Shown: one piece after another, positions 41,808 to 51,274 of the stretch | How positions within the stretch are numbered: the first letter of the stretch is position 1 | How the letters are laid out: every line of letters begins with the position of its first letter | Source of the DNA: Halichondria panicea | Lineage: Eukaryota; Porifera; Demospongiae; Suberitida; Halichondriidae | Assembly: GCF_963675165.1 (NCBI RefSeq) | Contig: NC_087381.1 | Span: forward strand, 1,488,001 to 1,552,000 | DNA length: 64,000 bases | Reading direction: 5' to 3' | Notes under the pieces: generated by a model | The model's input: only the letters and a program-made list of their open reading frames with translations | Told to the model about the DNA's origin: nothing | Database searches by the model: none | Position numbers and translations under genes: made by a program

Positions 41808-43029
41808 TGCTTACATTCCTTTAACATTCTTTCATAATTTTTAAATTTAACGAAACTTTTCCTTTGCTGAAGTTGTTCATTGGTGTGTCCCAGGGACTTT
41901 TTTCACCTATTTCCATTCGAGCTTTTCTTTCTGTCATTTCAGGGAAGGCGTACATTGAGAATTTCTATAGGCTGCACCCTATAGCACCTGGAATTTGGAT
42001 TTCTTTCGTACTGTCATTCCACCTATTTGTGCGACCGAAATCAGTCAAATACAGGTGCTTGCTTTGGACTATGCAATTGCCTTTTATCCATTGGTACTGG
42101 TTATTCTGACTTACTTTCTCATTAGTTTGCATAGCCGTGATGTACGTATAGTTGTTTGGTTGTGGATACCTTTTCATAAGGTTTTCGGTTAAGTTAGTCA
42201 AAGCTGGGATATGGAAGGGTCGATGGTGAATGCTTTTGCTACCTACTTTTTTACTTTCTTACTTCGATGTTACTGCTGACTTGCTTTTATTCACCAAAAT
42301 ATACATGGTAAAAGCAAACAGCAAAGAATACACCATAAATCATGTTTTTTACTATGATGCCACAGTGGAATTCTTTGGACATGACCATCTTCTGTACGCA
42401 ATAGTAGCTTTGTTTGTCGGAGTTTTTGTCATAATACTTCCTATAGTGTTTTTGATCATAATTATATCCAATGAAATAGTTTCAGAAAAAATTCAGCATC
42501 AACTGCTACCAAGGTTTCCACAAGGATGGAACGAATGGCACCACACATTATCAATGGTTTTCTGTGACTGGCTTTCTTCTTCATCTAATTCTTATTACAG
42601 TCTCACAAACTATCTATTTTTATTCAATCGGAGTCTTAGTCGTAGTCATCCTCATGTTTTTACACCTCTCATTGCGACCATACAAGGAAGAATTAAAGTG
42701 TATAACATAACAGATGCCTTCATGCTACTGATTTTTAGTGGAGTGTTTATTATGGCAATCGCAGGAGATGAAGCTGACATCAAAGCTTCCTACTTCAGTA
42801 CATTTTCTTATTCGTTTCTAGCACTCATTAGAATTGTCCTAATAATCAGTGTTGATCATTTGGTGGCTCCTGGTAAAGAAACAACTCAAAACCTGGTGCA
42901 TAAGCAAATTTCACAGCTTTAGAGCTCCTGAAAATCCACAATCATTTTCAGACAGTGCTATTTCACACCCGGTAATCTAATGGATTACTCCTCATCAAAT
43001 ACCCCGCTGATTTCTGTAACATCAAAATA
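41808..43029 (+). pseudogene. g17: 5'-truncated, multiply frameshifted array gene
   Basis: Begins at the first membrane segment (GCTTACATTCCTTTAACATT) with no ectodomain. It has internal losses (TTCTTTCATAAT), a TAA in GTTTTCGGTTAAGTTAG (about 42190), a deletion around 42490-42510 and several later frame changes. It extends to the cytosolic tail (ACCCCGCTGATTTCTG). It is the oldest-looking full-length-tail pseudogene of the window. Its first ~440 bp match g21 (60215). Confidence 0.88.
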
Positions 43030-43654
43030 ATACGATAGATACGTTATTCAAGTAATTTTATTAATAGTAGAAAATATATACATGGTTAATTATGATGGTA
43101 GGCGCTCGTGAGTGTCCCTTCTCGGCCACCGTGTGTACAGCTATAATTACACAACATGAAGAAAAGAGTTGTATTAACAGTACATCACGAGGGCATGACG
43201 TTTATTTACAAGCTAACACATCAATGCAAGTGGAGCTTTCATGCATGCATCGTGTATTATATACCCTAGGGGTATAGTTTTTGTTATCGTCTTGGACATG
43301 AATGTATACAAAGTAGCTTTCAATTGACCCACACAGAGGCAAAAGAAAAACAACATTTAAGCCTAACGTTTTACATCGCTTTGGCTATAAGGTACATCAA
43401 GAGTCGACATAATTATATAATTATCCGTGTAATAAAATTTATACAAATGGAGCATGAAAACTACTTTCTCCACAATGGCATATAAAAAATATTTCTCAGA
43501 ATTATCTCAACATAATTTATTGGAAGTGTAGCTCCCCTTCATTACCACTTTGTGTATGTGCAATTAATGAAGGAGAATTAAATTTTGTACGCAGGTCTAT
43601 TAGACATTCAGCCAGGGATCAAAGTGTCAATCATGCATGCAGCGATAATTATTA
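43030..43654. other. Spacer without recognised gene
   Basis: Short open frames only (43092-43277 is 61 codons, no recognisable motif). It does not match the other spacers in this window as far as I can see. Confidence 0.5.
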
Positions 43655-44498
43655 GTAAAACCAGTAGGTTTTACATAGGATTGGCAGTGGGTTTGCCCGT
43701 GTTTAGCAATATTTCACTTATTTTGACTCGTGTTCAAACTGTTCTATCTCTGCAGGGAAAGGCCACATCAAGAAACTGAATAGACAGATAGTTTATTTAG
43801 CCTTTTCTCTTTTTGTATCTTTCATTTCATAATCCATGAAGGTTTTAAATGTATGAATATTGTCATTTTAAAAATTGCACTATTTCGACGTTTCACCGCT
43901 TGTTGTCTGACTGACTAAGTAGAAGTGAGTAAGTAAGTGAGTGAGTGAGTAAGTTTCTTGCCCAGCATTTACTCGAAGTACAGCCCTCTCCAGGACATTC
44001 TGCACAGGGTTTCCAAACGACTACAACCTGGATTACAAAGTGCTTCTTCAGATTTGCGATTACTTCCACGAGGCAGATGACCTCTCAGTCTCTATTTCTC
44101 TTACCTATAGACAATTCTGCCATCTTTAATGACTCAGCAATTGCGTTGTGGCAAAAATTAATAATAGATAGGCGTGGTTAAGAAACCGTGCGCCTAAAAT
44201 CATTGGATGAGTGCAGGCTTTTCCAGAGCCTGAGCACTGTTCAGCTCTAGCTCCCTTTCTCTGACAAGCATGCTATATGCACTGGCTAGATATCATGCTC
44301 TTAAAATGGCTGTCATTTAATACTGATTCACAAATTCAACATATCAAGCAATAATATTATTACTCGTGACTATAACATGCTATAATTATTAGTCCAGAGA
44401 TATTCTAGAAGATATCTGATTAGTCCTGTCTTCTCTTCTTGAACTTCTGTATACTGCCTCTTGTGACGTTCCACTTGTACTGAAAAAGAAAGGGAATC
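43655..44498. repeat. Dispersed repeat, inverted copy of 13284-14095
   Basis: Starts GTAAAACCAGTAGGTTTTAC and carries CTCTGCAGGGAAAGGCCACA and GCACAGGGTTTCCAAACGAC, the reverse complement of the copy beside the first fold-back element. It includes a (GTGA/GTAA) microsatellite at about 43924-43953, absent from the other copies. Related sequence is also at 54025-54300. Confidence 0.75.
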
Positions 44499-45042
44499 CG
44501 ACTAGAAAAACATTTGCAATGTGAAAAATTGCTAGGATTGGCCAGGGGAACCACAAAAAAGCGTGGAAACAAGAAATCCAACGAGAGCATAACTCCAATC
44601 CATTACAACGTCATGAACATGTACAATACATAGTATATAGACTGTGTTCCAGATCCATCTACCAGCTTCCATCCACCACATCATTCCATGCAGGTCACCA
44701 GTACGGTCCGTGCATGTTACTACGCATGGATGGACTGTGTGTACCTGTGCTCAACACTGCATGTATTAGGAACATCAATTCATCACAAATCATCATGATT
44801 ATATGCCCGCACATTCCAAAATGGATGTATAATAAAAGGATTGGTCATCACTCCACCAGTAAAAATTGCGTATTTATATTATATTGGCCGGGAAAACATG
44901 GAAAACTACCAGTACATGTGATTGACGTTGTAACGGATTGGAGTTATGCGTTCTTGTCGGATTTCTTGTTTCCACGCTTTTTTGTGGTTCTCCTGGCCAA
45001 TCCTAGCAATTTTTCACATTGCAAATGTTTTTCTAGTCGGAT
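44499..45042. mobile_element. Fold-back element, copy 2 (opposite orientation)
   Basis: Arms at about 44499-44620 and 44925-45042 match those of the element at 12724, starting ATCCGACTAGAAAAACATT. The centre is the reverse complement of that copy. The ORF 44714-45181 runs from centre into arm and beyond, and is not a gene. Confidence 0.85.
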
Positions 45043-45123
45043 AAAGTTTATGATAGCAGCCTTCACACCAGGTATTCCATTTTGCAGTATACACCTGCTT
45101 TGTCATGGCATTACTTGCAATGC

Positions 45124-45358
45124 ATTAACCCTCAGTACACTTAATAGATACCGTATTAAGATTAACCCTCGGTACACTTAATAGATACCGTATTAAGATT
45201 AACCCCTCGGTACACTTAATATATATCATAATTATTTATTTAAAATTAACTCGGTACACATAATATATAATACCATATTAAGATTAACCCTCGGTGCACT
45301 TAATAGATACCGTATCAAGATTAACCCTCAATACACTTAATAGATACCGTATTAAGAT
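45124..45358. repeat. 37-bp tandem repeat, about 6 units
   Basis: The unit begins ATTAACCCTCGGTACACTTA and continues ATAGATACCGTATTAAG. Units start at 45124, 45161 and 45198, then a diverged part, then two or more good units to about 45358. Minisatellite; non-coding. Confidence 0.88.
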
Positions 45359-45663
45359 AATATATACTTTCTATATAGTGCATATAGTTAATTTCGGAGG
45401 CAAAAACAAAGCATAGTCTACAAAAACATTGCAGTGTGTTGTTGTCAACAGTCTGAGTCCTCTTTTTCCTACCTTCTGTGCTGAATCACCCCCCACACTC
45501 TCAAACACGTACTCCACTGGAATGCTGATCTGTTACACATGTCAGTAATATTTGCAGTTTGTTTGAGCACAGAAAGAAACCCACCATATAATTTTCTGCT
45601 AAGGGCGGATCAATTAAACTTCATCTAAGATGCTGTCAACATATAATAGCTGAAGAAGTTTAT

Positions 45664-45748
45664 ACATGATTTAGAAACTCAAAGGGCTTGTTGCAGTCCG
45701 AACGTAGTGGCGGTTCTACTAGCCCTGAGGGCTTCTAAATCATGTCCT
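45664..45748. repeat. Short fold-back around ACATGATTTAGAA
   Basis: ACATGATTTAGAAACTCAAA and its inverse CTTCTAAATCATGT are ~85 bp apart, with GGGCT/AGCCC inside. A small non-coding palindromic repeat in the spacer before g18. Confidence 0.65.
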
Positions 45749-46146
45749 AAACAGTGTCTAGATCATAGCAACCATGAGTCTCTAGCTATAGCCAATCTAA
45801 TCTTCACTACATGATTGTGTAAGTGAGTATGATTGTCTACATAAGTACATGATTTTCTAAGTTGGGTAGAACAGTACCTTTAGCCAATAATATTGCAGGA
45901 TTTATGGCTAACATGATCTAACTACAGATAGAATATGAACACGAAGACTACAGCAAATTTTCTGCATTTAGAATGCCCCACATGTAGCTGACTATAGACT
46001 ACTTGTCTATCTATCAAATATTGTTGGCTTGCAGTACACAGTGAATATGTTATGGCTGTAATATTGCCCATTTTGAAATTTTTGAGACCACTATCATATT
46101 ACATCTACAGCTATTAATTTTTTAGTCAGGATTAGTAAAGTAATGT
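45749..46146. other. Spacer before g18
   Basis: No gene seen. The last 70 bp (TTTGAAATTTTTGAGACCAC, AGTCAGGATTAGTAAAGTAA) resemble the start of the type B/D flanks. Confidence 0.55.
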
Positions 46147-46284
46147 ACTCTCCCAAAACGAGCCATATCACAACGGAACTATCAAGTGAAATACAAAAAC
46201 TGTTATCAACATCATCTACATGCAGGTTGTTGCTAGATAAAAAGTAAGACATCAGTTAATGAATTTATAAAGATACGTATAGGT
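46147..46284 (+). promoter_or_regulatory. Type D 5' flank of g18
   Basis: ACTCTCCCAAAACGAGCC (46147-46164) and GGAACTATCAAGTGAAATAC (from 46175), then CTGTTATCAACATCATCTAC and ATGCAGG. The leader ACGTATAGGT before the ATG is unlike the usual TCTAAGAT leader. Confidence 0.52.
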
Positions 46285-48243
46285 ATGGATTTCTTCTATC
46301 TCCTAATGTTAACACTCACTTCGCTTCTTATGATTACTACTACTGATTCTGTAACAGTAGAAGCAAACACTGAAGCAGTGGATAACAATACTTGCTGGAC
46401 AAAGGTACAAATACAAATACCCTGTGAAACTTCATCAACAACACAAACTGGTTTATTGAAAGATCTCAGCTCAGCTCAGTCTATTGGTTCAATGGTTCTC
46501 AATAATCACGATTTCATGGACTGTTATCCTTGGATGTTTCGTAATCCCAGAAATGGAAAATGTGAATGTAGTAACATTCCATATCACTCTGTACTATGTG
46601 ATGTTGAAATCAGCAGGACATCCATTCTTGATTGCTATTGTATGACTTATGATAGTGAGAGCAATGAAACTCAATTAGGAAGATGTGTGTATGGTTGCGG
46701 ACATAAAAGAGACACTGTGTTTTATCCACTTCCAAATAACACGGACGATCTTAATTCATACTCTTGTAAAAAAGTGAACCGCGATTCAACACTGTGTGGG
46801 AAGTGTCTACCAGGATATTCACCACTCTTGTACTCGTATGAAATGAAATGCATGAACTGCACAGGAGAGAACATGACCTACAACTGGATCAAGTACATAG
46901 CAGTTGCTTACATTCCATTAACATTCTTTTTTTTCTTCGTTGTAATCTTCAAATTCAATGGAACTTCACCAATGCTGAAAGGTTTCATTAGTATTTCCCA
47001 AGGACTTGTTTCACCTATATCTGCAAGAGCTTTTCTTTCTGTTATTTCAAGGAAAGCTTATATTGAGAATTTCACTAGAGCTTTAAGTAGCTTTTATGGC
47101 ATCTGGAATTTAGATTTCTTTCGTACTGTCATTCCACCTATTTGTGCGACGGACATCAGTCAAATACAAGTGCTTGCTTTGGACTATGCTATTGCCTTTT
47201 ATCCATTGGTGCTGGTTATTCTGACTTACTTTCTCATTAGTTTGCATAGCCGTGATGTACGTATAGTTGTTTGGTTGTGGAGACCTTTTCATAAGGTTTT
47301 CAGTTTAGTTAGTCATAGCTGGGATATGAAAGGATCGATTGTGAATGCTTTTGCTACCTTCTTTTTACTCTCCTATTTAAAATTTCTCAACACTACTACT
47401 GAGTTGCTAATATTCACGACAGTATATGTACTGAAGGACAACAGCAAAGAATACGATATAAAGCATGTACTTTACTATGATGCCACGATGAAATACTTGG
47501 GACATGAACATCTTCCATATGCAATAGTAGCTTTGTTTGTCGGAGTTTTTGTTGTAATATTTCCAATAGTGTTTCTGATTGTATATCCAATGAACTGGTT
47601 TCAAAAATGTCTCAATTCTTTAAAAATTCAGCGTCAACGTTTTGACATGTTTGTCAACTGTTTTCAAGGTTACTACAAGGATGGAACGAATGGTACCAGA
47701 GATTATCGATGGTTTTCTGTGTCATGCTTTCTTCTTCAGCTGATTATGTTCGTACTATTCTCATTCTCGCAAAGTATCTATTGTTTTTCTTTTGGAGCGT
47801 TAGTCACAGTTACTCTCATGTTTATGCAACTTTCGTTACAACCATACAAGGAAGAATTCAAAGTGTATAACATAACAGATGCCTTCATGCTACTGATTTT
47901 TAGTGGAATGTTCATTATGGCAATCGCGGGAGACGAAGCTGACATCAAAGCTTCCTACTTCAGTGCATTTTCTTATTTGATTCTAGCACTCATTGCAATT
48001 GTCCCGATAATCTACTTTCTTGTAGTAACTATTTGGTGGCTCCTGGTAAAGAAACAACTCAAAACTTGGTGCGTAAGCAAATTTCGTAGCTTTCGTGCTC
48101 CACCTGAAATCCCACAAATTGAAGAGTCTTTTTCAGAGAGTGATATTCCACACCGGTTAGAGAATCCATCAGATTACTCCTCACCAAATACCCCGCTGAT
48201 TTCTGCCACTGGAAAAGGTGCAAAGTATGGCTCAGTTGCTTAA
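46285..48243 (+). CDS. g18: 652-aa array membrane protein
   Basis: Intact ORF. N-terminus MDFFYLLMLTLTSLLMITTT with a two-residue insertion at the second Cys (KVQIQIPCETS) and a unique residue 60-78 stretch (SSAQSIGSMVLNNHDFMDC). CKKVNRDSTLCG replaces CGRLNRDS. Further changes are SHSWDMKGSI (Lys for Glu), NWFQKC, RQRFDMFVNCFQGYY and SFGALVTV. The 3' third and 3' flank match g15. The foldback fragment g21 derives from a g18-like sequence (shared SISQGLVSPIS). Confidence 0.9.
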   Translation: MDFFYLLMLTLTSLLMITTTDSVTVEANTEAVDNNTCWTKVQIQIPCETSSTTQTGLLKDLSSAQSIGSMVLNNHDFMDCYPWMFRNPRNGKCECSNIPYHSVLCDVEISRTSILDCYCMTYDSESNETQLGRCVYGCGHKRDTVFYPLPNNTDDLNSYSCKKVNRDSTLCGKCLPGYSPLLYSYEMKCMNCTGENMTYNWIKYIAVAYIPLTFFFFFVVIFKFNGTSPMLKGFISISQGLVSPISARAFLSVISRKAYIENFTRALSSFYGIWNLDFFRTVIPPICATDISQIQVLALDYAIAFYPLVLVILTYFLISLHSRDVRIVVWLWRPFHKVFSLVSHSWDMKGSIVNAFATFFLLSYLKFLNTTTELLIFTTVYVLKDNSKEYDIKHVLYYDATMKYLGHEHLPYAIVALFVGVFVVIFPIVFLIVYPMNWFQKCLNSLKIQRQRFDMFVNCFQGYYKDGTNGTRDYRWFSVSCFLLQLIMFVLFSFSQSIYCFSFGALVTVTLMFMQLSLQPYKEEFKVYNITDAFMLLIFSGMFIMAIAGDEADIKASYFSAFSYLILALIAIVPIIYFLVVTIWWLLVKKQLKTWCVSKFRSFRAPPEIPQIEESFSESDIPHRLENPSDYSSPNTPLISATGKGAKYGSVA

Positions 48244-48276
48244 AGTGTCATTTCAGAACCATGATTGTAATGCTAA

Positions 48277-48282
48277 AATAAA
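48277..48282 (+). promoter_or_regulatory. Candidate poly(A) signal of g18
   Basis: AATAAA 34 bp after the stop, at the same place as in g15. Confidence 0.5.
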
Positions 48283-49561
48283 GTTGACAGTACACTGAAT
48301 GTAGTTTCCCTTCACATACAAGTATAGGTGTTTGTGCACAGTGCACAACTATAGTGGTAGAGACAGCATTATTTTTATTCCTAGAGCACTACAGTGCAAA
48401 ACCCTCAGTGTTAGCTTTAGAAGTGATAGAAAATAACTATTGTTACTGCATGAGCTATCGATAATAATTCAGTATCATAGTTTGTTAGCCTTAATTTAAA
48501 TGCAACTTTGGTGTTCTAGATAGTTCCACCAGTATTGAGTCTTCACATGGAAAAAACAGGGCTACTCCACATGGTATACATGCATGTATGGAATATGCAT
48601 AGGGCTATCCTCGTCCTCAGGCCTATAAATAACATCGGCTAGATGAACTCCCTTCTGAAATAAAATTGGCCTGGGAACAGAGTACAGTTGTAGGACGTGA
48701 TACGATAAGTTAATTACTGATTGTGTGAGCAGCCTCGAGGCCCTCAATTCCTCTCACTTGCAGCATTGCTTGCCTATATAGGTATAGAGAGGATAATTAT
48801 CATTGCATAAACCACACAGTTAACAGTATTAAATGTCGTAAGTATCAAAGGTTATGTATACATACAGTGTGAAAACATTCAACCAGTTTTCACTATAAAT
48901 ATAAACATAGCAACAGCATAATTATTATCTTATTTGCCTTCCCTCTCTGTCGCTTCCTCAAATCTGGAATAGGCAAAATTGTATAGCTTCAGTCGGTCCC
49001 AGTATATTAATCAGTATGGCACTGTAATGAATGCATATTATAATATTATAATGATGCCAGTAATCACTGTATAATGGATGATATTATGATCACTGTATAT
49101 AAATGGATATCCAGTTTCCCAACTCAATCTCTCATGCACTAGACATGAATAAATTAATGACTGCTGCTGATCTGTATATGGGCATCTGTCAGTATTGTAA
49201 TGATAGGCAAAAGACTTTTAGTATACTATAGCTAACTCACAGTCACAGAAGCACACCAGTATATAAAATGAAAATGAAATCACTATCCAGGTTGCATGTA
49301 TTATATACCCCATACAGTCAGTTAAAAAAAGCAACCGATGAAGCTCAACTGTTTTAAAATTGTTCTCCCTCAGTAGATTCAACCTACACCTAGAGTATAA
49401 TTATGCAAGCATTGAAAACCATGCAGGCCCTGCAATTATCTATGGTGAATATTTTATCTCCTCTGTATGCACAGGAGCACATGAGGGGATAGAGTGTCTT
49501 TAGTATTGTGGATTCACTATCGTCTATACCACATTTCCTTTTGTAATGTACTAAGTGCTCT
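48283..49561. other. Spacer g18-g19
   Basis: No gene seen; duplicate of 37609-38862. Confidence 0.75.
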
Positions 49562-49711
49562 GTACATGTACCAGAAGAGCTAGGTATGACACGAGTACCT
49601 CGATTTTGCAATTAGCCTCTTCAATAACGTCGAGCGTGGGCGGATGACGTTATTGCAGAGGCTATAATTGCTAAATTGAGGTACTCATGTCGTACCTCCT
49701 CTGGCACACGT
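49562..49711. repeat. ~150-bp long palindrome, copy 2
   Basis: Same fold-back as 38863-39006. The inner arms are more complete here (AATAACGTC / GACGTTATTGCAGAGGCT). Confidence 0.8.
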
Positions 49712-49795
49712 GTGGCGATAAATGGTTCGATATAGACGATTCAGAATCCGCGTAGCTCCATTCCCTCATGTGCTCCTGCCCTCATGTGCTCCCGG

Positions 49796-50777
49796 TGTCA
49801 TAAAATTTTGGGCCCCCCGGGCCTAGAATGTTAACAGTTTAGGCCCCCCAGGGGGTCCAAACTGTTAACATTCTAGGCCCCCCACTGTGAGATTAGGCCT
49901 CCCTCTTCTGCTATCCTTTTCTGCACGATAGAACGAAGTCAAAGAGATATAATAATATGGTAAGGTTAGCTCTATTAGTTGACAAAGCATCAAAGAGACT
50001 GCATGCATGCAAAGACTCTGTATCAAAGTAGCAAAAATGTTTGCATTATTATTCTATCAAAGTGAAGGAAGATTTACCTTTCAAGTTACTCATGCTTTAC
50101 CTATAAGAGCTTTGATGCAGCTCTGCAATGTTGGATCTGCCTGTAAGACAATCGATGTTGTTGTATAGCTATCGCCATAATTATTTGCAACTTCGTGCTT
50201 ACTTTCTCAGCCAAATTTCAGGACAAAAAAGTATAAAACACACAATTTCAGTGCAAAGACAACAATTCATATCTTCCTCCATGTTTTCCTATACATAGAA
50301 GATGTAAATTGTTGTGGGGATGCCCCAATAGCATCACTGGCTCAGCTCTCAAGTAATGTGGAATCACAGATAGAAGTCAAGAGAGAAACTGTTGTATCAT
50401 GGTGGAATCACAATAGCAGTTTCCTTTCAGAACAAGGGTAATCTTGGACAGTCCTGATCAATTCGGGACAGTTGGCACCTATGTGCTTCGTGCTGCATGA
50501 GGCCTGATTCATAGAATGACATGGTGCAGTGTGATGGCTGTGAGACCAGTGGTATATACTACTGTACATGCATGAAATGTGTGTGTGTGAGGAGAGCTGC
50601 ATTCAGTAACTGGCACTGCATAGACTGTGAAGACCATAGAAGACTGTATTGGTGTATTTTGAGAATGCACTGTCACATAATGTTACCGCTGTTGTGCTGT
50701 TAATGGGGGGCCTAAAATGTTAAAATTCTAGGCCCGGGGGGGGCCCAATCTCATGGGGGGCCTAAAATTTTATGACA
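49796..50777. mobile_element. 982-bp inverted-repeat element with proven empty site
   Basis: Starts TGTCATAAAATTTTGGGCCC and ends with the inverse, AAAATTTTATGACA. The G/C-run ends are arranged as longer imperfect inverted repeats (GGCCTAGAATGTTAACA). CCGG flanks both sides (49792-49795, 50778-50781). The duplicated spacer upstream of g16 reads CTCCTGGTATACGTCGAC at about 39095, with no element, so this is a post-duplication insertion. The likely target duplication is 4 bp (CYGG). It contains a broken PHD-like finger and no transposase. Confidence 0.85.
50482..50631 (+). pseudogene. Broken PHD-like zinc finger inside the element
   Basis: One frame reads C-A-S-C-C-M-R-P-D-S, a TAG (50512), then NDMVQCDGCET, YYCTCMKC and NWHCIDC. 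DMVQCDGCE followed by Cys/His pairs and a final WxCxxC is the usual pattern of PHD fingers. Here the Trp-His of the core is replaced by other residues and a stop lies in the middle. The open piece from 50521 (60 codons) is leftover coding sequence, probably captured from a host or transposon gene. Confidence 0.45.
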
Positions 50778-50781
50778 CCGG

Positions 50782-51206
50782 TATACGTCGACAAGAAACT
50801 TTTTAGTTTAGTCATACATTATACATCGTATAGTCTGTCTGAACATACTATTAGCAAGATTGTTGACTTACCGTCACTGCATCTCAATCAATTTTTTTAT
50901 CATGTTCATGCATGTGTATGTGGCAATCAGTATGTCCATGAATGCTTATAATTATTATACATGCTGCGTTTTTAAATTAGTGACATCTTGTAACGGTATA
51001 CACACAACAGAATTTTAATGCACGCATGATAGTATTGCAATGTAGCATAAGGGCTACCTTAGCTCAGCTACTTTCAGTTGACTATACAAACAAACAAAAG
51101 AAAACAAAGTATTCATAATTAAAATTCTGTGCAATACATAAATAATGATACATTCTTATTATAAAATGATATTGTTTACTGTTTCACTTTCATCTCCATT
51201 TGACCA
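50782..51206. other. Spacer, right-hand part
   Basis: No gene seen. Continues the spacer homologous to 39104-39360 beyond the 982-bp insertion. A stretch around 50815-50990 is related to 6950-7060 and 12240-12380. Confidence 0.6.
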
Positions 51207-51274
51207 GGTGCTCTACTAAATAGGCGTACGCTTACCAAACAGAGAACAAGATCCCTCAGTAATAAGATTTAGGT
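51207..51274 (+). promoter_or_regulatory. Type A 5' flank of g19
   Basis: GTGCTCTACTAAATAGGCGT to the leader AATAAGATTTAGGT. The preceding TTTCACTTTCATCTCC and GACCAG tract is as in g16. Confidence 0.5.

Noticed and set aside
44714..45181. 155-codon ORF
   Set aside because: It spans the centre, the right arm and the outside of the fold-back element. The same arm at 13189 and 56330 is read in other contexts and shows no constraint.
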